NCBI GenBank assembly: GCA_964454795.1
Contig: CAYVUM010000154.1
Coordinates: 1-6,186 of the forward strand
Length of the DNA: 6,186 bases
Direction of reading: 5' to 3'
Source of the DNA: CAYVUM01 sp964454795
GTDB lineage: Bacteria > Pseudomonadota > Alphaproteobacteria > Rhodospirillales > Defluviicoccaceae
Part shown: piece after piece, positions 1-6,025 of the stretch
How the letters are laid out: each line of letters begins with the position of its first letter
Numbering within the stretch: the stretch's first letter is position 1
Notes under the pieces: model-generated
Databases searched by the model: none
Told to the model about the DNA's origin: nothing
Seen by the model: the letters and a program-made list of their open reading frames with translations, nothing else
Translations under genes and position numbers: made by a program

Positions 1-163
1 CGAGGATGCACTTGATCAGCACCGACTTGCCGGTGCCCGAGCCGCCGCTCACCACCAGGGATTCGCTCTGACCAACCTCCAGATCGACCCCGGCGAGGAC
101 GATCTTGTCGCCGAAGCGCTTGTGCAGGCCGCGAATCCGGATCGTCGGTTCAGGGTCCCTCAT
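1..163 (-). CDS. mlaF: Mla-type ABC transporter ATP-binding protein, N-terminal fragment
   Basis: This is the first 54 codons of an ABC ATPase; the gene continues past base 1. The translation begins MRDPEPTIRIRGLHKRFGDK and contains a complete Walker A (P-loop), GGSGTGKS, at about residues 41-48, which binds ATP phosphate. A first beta strand and the 'GLHKRFGDK...L.GVDL' pattern ahead of it are typical of ABC nucleotide-binding domains. The signature motif, Walker B and H-loop lie outside the window. The ATG at 163-161 overlaps the TGA of the upstream permease gene as ATGA, so translation is probably coupled; there is no strong Shine-Dalgarno sequence of its own. The general ABC ATPase call is certain from the sequence. 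The assignment to MlaF (phospholipid transport at the inner membrane, powering MlaE) comes from the adjacent MlaE-family permease. An mlaD/MCE gene would be expected further downstream, but none is visible here. Confidence 0.9.
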   Translation of the reverse strand, partial: MRDPEPTIRIRGLHKRFGDKIVLAGVDLEVGQSESLVVSGGSGTGKSVLIKCIL

Positions 164-933
164 CGCGCGAAGAACATTTCCGTGAGGATGTAGTCGAAGC
201 AGAGGATCAGGATCGCCGAAGCCACCACCGCGTTGGTGGTCGCCGTCCCCACTCCCCGGGCACCACCGCGGGAATGGTAGCCGAAATAGCAACCCATCAA
301 GGTGACGATGAATCCGAACACGGCGGCCTTGACCAGTCCGGACACCACGTCCTCCGTCTGCAAAAAGGACCAGGTGTTCTGGATGTAGAGTGCCGGATTG
401 AAGCCGAGCTTGTAGACGGCGACCAGATAGCCGCCGAAAACGCCGATGATGTCGGCGACGATGACCAGCAACGGCAGCATCAGCACCCCGGCAAGCAGCC
501 GCGGCGCCACCATGTATTTCATCGGATTGGTGCTGAGGGTGGAGAGAGCGTCGATCTGTTCGGTCACGCGCATGGTGCCGATCTCGGCGGCCATGGACGC
601 CCCGATCCGCCCTGCCACCATCAGCCCGGCCAGGACCGGCCCCAGTTCCCGGGTCAGCGAGACCACAACCACGTTGGCGATCGCGCCCTCCGCAGAGAAC
701 CGGGCGAAGCCGGTATAGCTCTGCAGGGCGAGGACCATGCCGGTAAAAATCGCCGTCAGGCCGACCACCGGCAATGAATAAAAGCCGATATCGATCACCT
801 GCCGGGCGAACGCGCGAAAGTAGAACGGTGGCCGGACGATGTTGGACACGCCGATCCCGGTGAAGATCAGCAACCGTCCGGTGGTGGCGAGGAAACCGAG
901 AAACAGCCGGCCGACGGCCTGGATCGGATTCAT
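160..933 (-). CDS. mlaE: MlaE-family ABC transporter permease (phospholipid transport)
   Basis: This 257-residue integral membrane protein matches the length of the MlaE/TtgB/DUF140 permease family (E. coli MlaE is about 260). MlaE is the membrane subunit of the complex that moves phospholipids between the inner membrane and periplasmic carriers. An amphipathic N-terminal segment (about 1-35) precedes hydrophobic segments near 48-72, 84-108, 143-172, 197-216 and 233-250. The family hallmark is at about 93-130: LTRELGPVLAGLMVAGRIGA followed by EIGTMRVTEQIDAL, the conserved stretch holding the cytoplasmic coupling helix that contacts the ATPase. The ATG at 933-931 overlaps the alr stop (ATGA), and the TGA at 162-160 overlaps the ATPase start in the same way. 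The gene therefore sits mid-operon and has no promoter that I can see. The family call is firm. Substrate and direction of transport are inferred from the family only. Confidence 0.95.
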   Translation of the reverse strand: MNPIQAVGRLFLGFLATTGRLLIFTGIGVSNIVRPPFYFRAFARQVIDIGFYSLPVVGLTAIFTGMVLALQSYTGFARFSAEGAIANVVVVSLTRELGPVLAGLMVAGRIGASMAAEIGTMRVTEQIDALSTLSTNPMKYMVAPRLLAGVLMLPLLVIVADIIGVFGGYLVAVYKLGFNPALYIQNTWSFLQTEDVVSGLVKAAVFGFIVTLMGCYFGYHSRGGARGVGTATTNAVVASAILILCFDYILTEMFFAR

Positions 934-2093
934 GCCGGCGCGCCGTCCAGGTACACCCGATGATAGCGGCGGCCGAGCGAGGTGAGGATTTCGTAGGCGA
1001 TTGTGCCGGCGGCCCGGGCCACCGCATCGATGCTGGCTTCGCCGCCGAGCAGAGTGACGCCCGCTCCCGGCTGCGCTACCGCCTCCGGGACGGTGGTCAC
1101 GTCAAAGGTGACGAGGTCCATGGATACGCGCCCCACGATCGGCACGCTCGCCCCTCCGAGCACGCCGAACCCGGTGTTGCTCAAGGTCCGGTGCAGGCCA
1201 TCGGCGTAACCGACGGCAACCGTAGCAATCCGGCGACGGCCATCGGCCCGATGGGTGGCACCATAGCCAACGCTCCGACCGCTGTCAATTTCCCGTACCT
1301 GAAGGATTCGTCCTTCCAGGTGAAGGACTTGAGCCATCGGATTGGGCTCCGCCGGGAGCCGTCCCGGATGGGGATGGCCGCCATAAAGGGCCACGCCGGG
1401 GCGAACGATGTCGCCATACCAGCGGCAGCCGAGAAAGATGCCAGAGGAATTGGCCAGCGACGTGGCGGCCCGGGGCAGCCGGGCCAGGGCCGCCTCGAAC
1501 TCCGCCAACTGCTCGCCGTTCAGAGGGTTTTCCGGATCATCGGCACAGGCGAGATGGCTCATCCAGAAGCGGAGATCGATCCCTGCCAGCCGCCCGGGCT
1601 CCCCGGCGAGAGCGTCCGTCTCGGCCGGCGTCAGACCCAGACGGGACATCCCGGTATCGAGGTGGATCGCCGCCGGCAGCGCCCGATCCAAACGGCCGGC
1701 AGCGGCTGTCCACGCCTCGATATCCGAAGGCCCGTTCAGCACCGGCAGCAGTTCCTCGGCCACGAACAAGGCTTCGGCGCCGCGCGGCGCGCCGGCGAGC
1801 ACGGAGATCTCCGGGCGGCCGCGGGACTGAGCAGGATCAGCGGCCGCAGCAGCCCATTCGCTGAGACAGCGCCGGAGCGCCAGGCCCTCCTCAGCCGTGG
1901 CGACCACGAACCGCTCACAGCCAGCCCGCCAGAGCGCCGGCGCCACCCGCTCCATGCCGAGACCGTAGGCGTCGGCCTTCACCACGGCGGCGCAGGCAGC
2001 AGGCGCGACCCGGTCGCGCAGCTGGCGCCAGTTGGCCGCAATCGCGCCAAGGTCGATGGCGAGCGTGGCCCCGGCGAGAGCGCGGTCGATCAT
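930..2093 (-). CDS. alr: Alanine racemase
   Basis: This PLP-dependent enzyme interconverts L- and D-alanine in the cytoplasm and supplies D-Ala for peptidoglycan. At 387 residues it is of normal size. The PLP-binding lysine is K39 in AVVKADAYGLG, near the N-terminus as in all fold-type III Alr proteins. Other hallmarks are HLDTGMSRLGL (about 144-154), MSHLACADD (178-186), NSSGIF (215-220), RPGVALYGG (231-239), the catalytic second base Tyr277 in SVGYGATHR, GRVSMDLV (321-328) and the C-terminal YEILTSLGRRY. All expected key residues are intact. It starts 12 bp after the dnaB stop; an AGGA overlapping that stop (2105-2108) could serve as ribosome-binding site with about 11 bp spacing. Its TGA overlaps the mlaE ATG. 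The anabolic Alr role is likelier than a catabolic DadX role because no dadA is nearby, but this is inference. Confidence 0.97.
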   Translation of the reverse strand: MIDRALAGATLAIDLGAIAANWRQLRDRVAPAACAAVVKADAYGLGMERVAPALWRAGCERFVVATAEEGLALRRCLSEWAAAAADPAQSRGRPEISVLAGAPRGAEALFVAEELLPVLNGPSDIEAWTAAAGRLDRALPAAIHLDTGMSRLGLTPAETDALAGEPGRLAGIDLRFWMSHLACADDPENPLNGEQLAEFEAALARLPRAATSLANSSGIFLGCRWYGDIVRPGVALYGGHPHPGRLPAEPNPMAQVLHLEGRILQVREIDSGRSVGYGATHRADGRRRIATVAVGYADGLHRTLSNTGFGVLGGASVPIVGRVSMDLVTFDVTTVPEAVAQPGAGVTLLGGEASIDAVARAAGTIAYEILTSLGRRYHRVYLDGAPA

Positions 2094-2105
2094 CGCCAGC
2101 CGATC

Positions 2106-3593
2106 CTAATCCTGTCCGCGGTTATCGAGGTCGCCGAACCGGGTGAATTCGCCCTCAAAGAACAGCTTGACGGTGCCGATCGGGCCGTGGCGCTGCTTGG
2201 CGATAATGATCTCGGCGGTGTTCGAAACCTCGCCAAGGCGCTCCTGCCAGCGGGCGTAGCGCTTCAGGAACTTGTCCTGGTCCTCATCGGCCTTCTGGCC
2301 CGGCTCCGAGCGCTCCAGGTAATACTGCTCCCGGAACACGAACATGACCACGTCGGAATCCTGCTCGATCGTGCCCGATTCGCGCAGGTCGGAAAGCTGC
2401 GGTCGCTTGTCGTCGCGCTGCTCGACAGCGCGGCTGAGCTGCGAGAGCGCAATCACCGGGATATCCAGCTCCTTGGCGAGCCCCTTGAGACCGCGGGTGA
2501 TCGCCGACAGCTCCAGAACCCGGCTCTCCGCCCGCTGGCCCGGGTTGGGCGCGATCAGTTGCAGGTAGTCGATGACGATCATCCCGAGGCCATGCTGGCG
2601 CTTGAGCCGGCGTGCCCGGGTGCGCATCGCCGCCAGCGACAGGGCCGGGGTGTCGTCGATGTAGATCGGCAGCCGGTGCAGATCGCCCGCTGCCTGGGTC
2701 AGCCGCGGCCAGGACTCGGCATCGATCAGACCGCGGCGGATCCGGTCCGAGGGAATCTGCGCGCGCTCGGCGAGAATCCGGGTTGCCAGCTGCTCTTCCG
2801 ACATTTCCAGGGAGAAAAAACCGACGACCGCGCCGTCGCGGCCGTCGGTCTCCAGCCAAGCCTGGGCGGCGTTGACGGCGATGTTGGTGGCGAGCGCCGT
2901 CTTGCCCATGGACGGCCGCCCGGCGAGGATGATCAGGTCGGACACGTGGAAGCCGCCGAGCTTGCGATCGAGGTCGATCAGGCCGCTCGGCACGCCGCTC
3001 AACTGGCCATCGCGCTCGTGGGCGGCGCGCGCCATCTCGATCGCACTCCGCAGGCTGTCCCGGAATGCGCTGAATCCGCCGTCCTGATTGCCGAACTCAG
3101 CGAGGTTGTAGAGGGACTGTTCGGCCTGCTCGATCTGCCGGTCGGCGGTCTCGTCCAAATCCGAATCGTAAGCGCGTCCGACCACCTCCTCGCCGATCGC
3201 GATCAATTCGCGCCGGAGAAAGCAGTCGTGGACAATCCGACCGTATTCGCCGGCATTAAGGACGGTGATTGCCGAATCGAGCAGCTCGATCAGGTACGGC
3301 GCACCGCCGATCTCCTCGAGCGCGCCCGACTGGGCGAAGTAGGGTCCGAGGGTGGTCGGGTTGGCCGTCTGGCCCCGTTCGATCAGGGTCCGGATGGCCT
3401 CGAAAATCCGCCCGTGCTCGCGGAGCGCAAAGTGCTCGGGCTGGAGGAATTCGGCGACCGCTTCGTAGGCTCTGCGGTTGTCGAGAAAAATCGCGCCGAG
3501 CAGGCCGCGCTCGGCTTCGATGTTGTGGGGAAGCCGGCGAAATCCCGGGGTGGGTGATGGTTTCGCCGGAGCGGCTAGCGTGGTTGGCTCCAT
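2106..3593 (-). CDS. dnaB: Replicative DNA helicase DnaB
   Basis: This is the hexameric 5'-3' helicase that unwinds DNA at the replication fork and contacts DnaG primase. It has 495 residues (E. coli DnaB has 471). The N-terminal domain spans about 20-125, beginning LPHNIEAERGLLGAIFLDN, with a helical linker region to about 200. The RecA-like C-terminal domain has Walker A GRPSMGKT (225-232), the H1a motif FFSLEMS with Glu263, Walker B MIVIDYLQLI (338-347), the H3 segment SQLSRAVEQR (384-393), and SDLRESGTIEQDSD (401-414). The presumed arginine finger is Arg468 in AKQRHGPIGTV. About 25 extra residues (roughly 427-455, highly charged) relative to E. coli precede that motif; similar insertions are common in alphaproteobacterial DnaB. 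The ATG at 3593-3591 is the only plausible start ahead of the conserved N-domain, although its Shine-Dalgarno is weak (GGCGG, about 12 bp away). It is the first gene after a 558-bp gap and so probably leads the operon dnaB-alr-mlaE-mlaF. Confidence 0.98.
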   Translation of the reverse strand: MEPTTLAAPAKPSPTPGFRRLPHNIEAERGLLGAIFLDNRRAYEAVAEFLQPEHFALREHGRIFEAIRTLIERGQTANPTTLGPYFAQSGALEEIGGAPYLIELLDSAITVLNAGEYGRIVHDCFLRRELIAIGEEVVGRAYDSDLDETADRQIEQAEQSLYNLAEFGNQDGGFSAFRDSLRSAIEMARAAHERDGQLSGVPSGLIDLDRKLGGFHVSDLIILAGRPSMGKTALATNIAVNAAQAWLETDGRDGAVVGFFSLEMSEEQLATRILAERAQIPSDRIRRGLIDAESWPRLTQAAGDLHRLPIYIDDTPALSLAAMRTRARRLKRQHGLGMIVIDYLQLIAPNPGQRAESRVLELSAITRGLKGLAKELDIPVIALSQLSRAVEQRDDKRPQLSDLRESGTIEQDSDVVMFVFREQYYLERSEPGQKADEDQDKFLKRYARWQERLGEVSNTAEIIIAKQRHGPIGTVKLFFEGEFTRFGDLDNRGQD

Positions 3594-4043
3594 GGCGCGA
3601 GTGTACCGCCGGCCGGCCTCGCGACGTCACAAAAACGCGCGGCGAACAACCCGGTCCAGCGGGGATGGATTGTCCCTCCCGGTCCGATGCCTGTGGACGG
3701 TGGCGAGTGACGGGGAAAACTATGTGGAAGACTTTGCCGCTCCGCCATGGCCCAGGATCACCGCTGCGCAGATGTGCGGCCATGTTAGCCGGAGGCGGGC
3801 AAGGCGCGCGGCGGGGTGGCCTTTACGGACCGCCGGTGACCGGATGTCGGGATGCGTGTCAACACCGCCCCGACCGGTGCGCCCGATGCCCGGACCGAGG
3901 AACGCACATCGTCGTTGTGGCGGGGGACACCGCAACGCCGACGGCCCGCAAGCGGCTGAGCGACTCCCGAGCCGGTGCGGTTGTCACGCCTCCGCCCCTG
4001 CGGTGGACGCTGGACGGCGCAGTGGACGAAACGCCGGCTCGTG

Positions 4044-4084
4044 GTTCGACGCGGACGGACCAATCCCATCCGTCCGCATCGAAC
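4044..4084 (-). terminator. Strong 16-bp-stem hairpin downstream of rplI (terminator or RNA structure)
   Basis: Arms 4044-4059 and 4069-4084 are inverted repeats (minus-strand left arm GTTCGATGCGGACGGA) around a 9-nt loop. All 16 positions pair in minus-strand RNA: ten G-C, five A-U and one G-U. The single non-Watson-Crick position (4050/4078) is a G-U wobble in minus-strand RNA but a C-A mismatch in plus-strand RNA, so the fold suits a transcript leaving rplI. It lies 68 nt past the rplI stop. No U-tract follows, so it is not a classical intrinsic terminator. It could instead protect the 3' end of the ribosomal operon mRNA or be part of a small RNA. The structure is certain at sequence level; the role is inferred. 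Confidence 0.5.
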
Positions 4085-4117
4085 GACAGGATCAATAGCT
4101 TAGCAGATCAACCGATC

Positions 4118-4140
4118 CTTCGCCTGGCAACTGGGCGAAG
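4118..4140 (-). terminator. Short hairpin just after the rplI stop
   Basis: On the minus strand CTTCGCC (4140-4134) pairs perfectly with GGCGAAG (4124-4118) across a 9-nt loop, beginning 11 nt after the rplI TAG. It is followed by GATCGGTTGATC (4117-4106), another minor fold, but by no run of U. It may be a weak terminator or work with the stronger hairpin at 4044-4084. A 7-bp stem of this composition could also occur by chance in GC-rich DNA. Confidence 0.3.
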
Positions 4141-4151
4141 CATCCGATCCG

Positions 4152-4796
4152 CTAGGTCCGCTCCCCGGAGCGGGCAGCCTCGGCGGCGGCGATCGCATCG
4201 TGATCAAGTTCCGGCTGCTCACCCCCACCCGGTGCCGGCTCCTCGCCCGGGCTGAACAGTGCCGTCGCCTCGGCGGCTTCCGCCTCCACGTCCGCTTCGG
4301 CATCAGCGGCGGTGTACGCCCGGCCACGTTCCGCCTGGAGCTCCGCCTGTTCCGCAGACCGGGCGACGTTGACGGTGATCCCGACGACGACCTCGGGATG
4401 CAGCACCAGCCGCACGGTGTGCAGCCCCAGCGTCTTGATCGGTTGAGACAGCTCCACCTGCTGCCGACTGACGGTCACGCCACCGGCGATGATCGCGGTG
4501 GCCACATCCCGGGCGTTCACCGAGCCGTAGAGCTGCCCGCTTTCACCGGCCTGACGGATCAGTACGACCGAGAAGTTGGCGAGACGGCCGGCGAGGTCGG
4601 CGGCCTCGGCCTTGCGCTCCAGGTTGAGGGCTTCCAGCTGAGCCTTTTCCGCTTCGAAGCGCTTGCGGTTCTCCTCGGTCGCGCGCGCCGCCTTGCCCTG
4701 CGGCAACAGGAAGTTCCGCGCGAAGCCGGGGCGGACTTTGACCACATCACCCATCTGACCCAGCTTGGGGACACGCTGCAACAGAATCACATCCAT
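4152..4796 (-). CDS. rplI: 50S ribosomal protein bL9 with extended acidic C-terminus
   Basis: bL9 binds 23S rRNA at the base of the L1 stalk and supports reading-frame fidelity. The N-terminal rRNA-binding domain (about 1-47) has the family signature, beginning MDVILLQRVPKLGQMGDVVK and ending GFARNFLLPQGKA. The long connecting helix (about 41-74) is charged, and the C-terminal domain (about 75-147) includes GESGQLYGSVNARDVATAI. The protein has 214 residues against about 149 in E. coli. The surplus is a C-terminal tail from about 150 rich in Ala and Glu and ending AAEAARSGERT; such tails are common in alphaproteobacterial bL9. The start at 4796-4794 was chosen because it begins the conserved domain and has an AGGA 9 nt upstream; the frame stays open much further upstream, but only as a shadow over the preceding gene. 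It is the last gene of the ribosomal operon, 11 bp after its neighbour. Confidence 0.97.
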   Translation of the reverse strand: MDVILLQRVPKLGQMGDVVKVRPGFARNFLLPQGKAARATEENRKRFEAEKAQLEALNLERKAEAADLAGRLANFSVVLIRQAGESGQLYGSVNARDVATAIIAGGVTVSRQQVELSQPIKTLGLHTVRLVLHPEVVVGITVNVARSAEQAELQAERGRAYTAADAEADVEAEAAEATALFSPGEEPAPGGGEQPELDHDAIAAAEAARSGERT

Positions 4797-4805
4797 CGAT
4801 CGTTT

Positions 4806-4809
4806 TCCT
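4806..4809 (-). promoter_or_regulatory. Ribosome-binding site of rplI
   Basis: On the minus strand the sequence GGAGTAGGAAAACGATCG leads into the rplI ATG. The AGGA core lies 9 nt from the start codon and overlaps the TAG stop of the upstream membrane-protein gene. This fixes the rplI start at 4796 rather than any upstream in-frame codon and suggests translational coupling of the two genes. Confidence 0.7.
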
Positions 4810-5749
4810 ACTCCGAGGTCGCCGCAACTGGCCGGCGACGCAATCCCACCCACTGCTCGGCGATGCCGATCAGGGCAATCACCGGCGCGACGCCCAGAAA
4901 GAAAAGGCCGAGCAACAGATAAAGCCCGAACAACAGCGGCCCCCGCGCCGAAAGCGTTGCTACGGTCGTATGAATGACCCCAAGGCCGAGGAAGAAGAAT
5001 GGCACCATCAGGACGACCGCCAAGTTCAGCGCCACGTATCTCAAGTCGCCCCCGGAGACCAGAGCCACGGCCGCCGCACCCACCAGGAACCACGAGATCC
5101 AGTCCGGCAGGACCAGTGCCGACCACCGCGGGGTCGGCCGCTGGTTCCATCCCCGGGCGGCCAGGAGAGCCTGGGCGACGATCGCGTTGACAACCATGCT
5201 CACCGCCCAACCCGCCGCGCCAATTCCGACGAGGAGGGGGGCGACCTCGCCGGCGATCGCGGCAGCCTCTTCGGCCGGCACCTCGGCCATGGTGAACTGG
5301 GCGGCAAGGGCCTCGCGGATCGTCGCCTCGATCGGGCCGCTGGCGCCCACGGCCAGGGCCGTCGCAGCGGTGGCGAACGCCGCGAGACCGGTGATCGTCG
5401 TCAGAATCGGTCCGGGCGGCATCCATGGCCCGGTCGGCGTGGCGCGGCCGTCAACACCGTCGACGAGCCGCCGCGACAACGCCTGGCGAACGATCAGCAG
5501 CGCCGGCAGTCCATAAACGGCCGCAAAGGCGATCGCCGTCATCAGGCCGTTGACCAGCGTCACCGCGATAACGCCGATCATCAACGCGACCGGCATCGCC
5601 GTCGAGCCGACCCCAAATCCGACCATCAGCAGTGGCAGCGGCGCGAACATGCTCATTGCCAGACCGACCACGGAGCCGCTGAGCAGGCTGGCGAGGATGC
5701 CCGCACTCACCAGCCCGCCGCACCCGGCGAGCAACATATTGCGTTCCAT
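4808..5749 (-). CDS. DUF2232-type multi-pass membrane protein of unknown function
   Basis: This 313-residue, strongly hydrophobic protein lies between rpsR and rplI, the usual place for DUF2232 membrane proteins in alphaproteobacteria. Hydrophobic segments lie near 10-32, 34-54, 56-88 (probably two), 113-135, 167-197, 214-232, 238-262 and 270-297, giving about eight helices. A hydrophilic, acidic stretch at about 138-166 (EATIREALA...AEVPAEEAAA) separates the two halves. The C-terminal pattern LGLGVIHTTVA and the closing GIAEQWVGLRRR fit the family. There is no enzyme motif that I recognise. The start is uncertain: ATG at 5749 is poorly supported by a Shine-Dalgarno, whereas an in-frame ATG at 5737 (codon 5) has GGAA about 6 nt upstream. 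It is 42 bp after rpsR and 11 bp before rplI, clearly in the same operon. The family is inferred from memory of features and synteny, not from a search. Function is unknown. Confidence 0.85.
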   Translation of the reverse strand: MERNMLLAGCGGLVSAGILASLLSGSVVGLAMSMFAPLPLLMVGFGVGSTAMPVALMIGVIAVTLVNGLMTAIAFAAVYGLPALLIVRQALSRRLVDGVDGRATPTGPWMPPGPILTTITGLAAFATAATALAVGASGPIEATIREALAAQFTMAEVPAEEAAAIAGEVAPLLVGIGAAGWAVSMVVNAIVAQALLAARGWNQRPTPRWSALVLPDWISWFLVGAAAVALVSGGDLRYVALNLAVVLMVPFFFLGLGVIHTTVATLSARGPLLFGLYLLLGLFFLGVAPVIALIGIAEQWVGLRRRPVAATSE

Positions 5750-5791
5750 GGTTCCAGCCGCTTGCCTGAGTGCGCACGCTGCTCCCTGTCC

Positions 5792-6025
5792 CTACTTGAC
5801 CATGTAGGGGAGCAGGGCCAGAAACCGCGCCCGCTTGATCGCCTGCGCCAGCTCCCGCTGCTTTTTCGCTGAAACGGCGGTGATCCGGCTCGGCACGATC
5901 TTGCCGCGTTCCGAGAGAAACCGCTGCAGCAGCTTCACGTCCTTGTAATCGATCTTCGGCGCATTCGGCCCGGAGAACGGGCAGCTCTTGCGGCGCCGGA
6001 AAAAGGGCCTGCGGACCGCACTCAT
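5792..6025 (-). CDS. rpsR: 30S ribosomal protein bS18
   Basis: bS18 forms a heterodimer with bS6 on the platform of the 30S subunit, bound to the central domain of 16S rRNA. The 77-residue sequence is near-consensus for alphaproteobacteria: a basic N-terminus RRPFFRRRKSCPFSG, then NAPKIDYKDVKLLQRFLSE, RGKIVPSRITAVSAKKQREL and AQAIKRARFLALLPY. Length and all landmarks are normal. The start ATG at 6025-6023 is preceded by a strong GGAGGTGA and overlaps the upstream bS6 stop as ATGA, which suits stoichiometric synthesis of the bS6:bS18 pair. Only one cysteine (Cys15) is present, so this is not the four-cysteine zinc-binding form known in some other bacteria. Confidence 0.98.
   Translation of the reverse strand: MSAVRRPFFRRRKSCPFSGPNAPKIDYKDVKLLQRFLSERGKIVPSRITAVSAKKQRELAQAIKRARFLALLPYMVK

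Larger units (their letters stand above)
3594..4151. other. 558-bp noncoding gap between rplI and dnaB
   Basis: I see no credible gene here on either strand. Open frames exist, but their translations are Arg/Pro/Gly-rich, match no family I recognise, lack ribosome-binding sites and run on from antisense frames of dnaB. No tRNA-like fold was found. The rplI-proximal end carries two hairpins (4118-4140 and 4044-4084). The hexamer TGGACG recurs at 3694, 4004, 4011 and 4023, probably by chance. Small local palindromes include CCGGT-G-ACCGG at 3833-3843 and CACCG/CGGTG at 3863-3879. The dnaB promoter is expected in this stretch on the minus strand. The most AT-rich part, 3716-3734, reads CATAGT on the minus strand (3724-3719), a 4/6 match to a -10 box, but I found no acceptable -35, so I do not call a promoter. 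Confidence 0.75.

Noticed and set aside
960..3557. 865-codon open frame on the plus strand, antisense to alr and dnaB
   Set aside because: alr and dnaB share the same minus-strand frame (their starts differ by exactly 1500 bases) and this frame is their codon-for-codon complement. A stop would need sense TTA, CTA or TCA, which are rare in such GC-rich genes; it ends at a TCA serine codon of dnaB. The translation resembles no protein family.
3692..3731. Two DnaA-box-like sites (TGTGGACGG at 3692 and TGTGGAAGA at 3723) upstream of dnaB
   Set aside because: They match the TGTGGATAA form at only 6 and 7 of 9 positions. There is no AT-rich unwinding region and no further cluster, so an origin or DnaA regulation is not supported.
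3771..3910. Distant inverted repeat GATGTGCG (3771-3778) / CGCACATC (3903-3910)
   Set aside because: Eight bases about 125 bp apart in GC-rich DNA is expected by chance, and nothing else supports a mobile-element boundary.
3785..4069. 94-codon minus-strand frame in the rplI-dnaB gap
   Set aside because: Its start codon lies within the 16-bp hairpin, there is no ribosome-binding site, and the Arg-rich sequence resembles nothing known.
4152..5426. 424-codon minus-strand frame extending rplI upstream
   Set aside because: The upstream 210 codons overlap the DUF2232-type gene in another frame and are Arg/Gly-rich noise. The conserved bL9 domain begins at 4796, where a ribosome-binding site is present.
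4970..5872. 300-codon plus-strand frame antisense to the membrane protein gene
   Set aside because: Its His/Arg/Gln-rich translation is the usual product of reading opposite a hydrophobic GC-rich gene; it has no family resemblance and crosses into rpsR.
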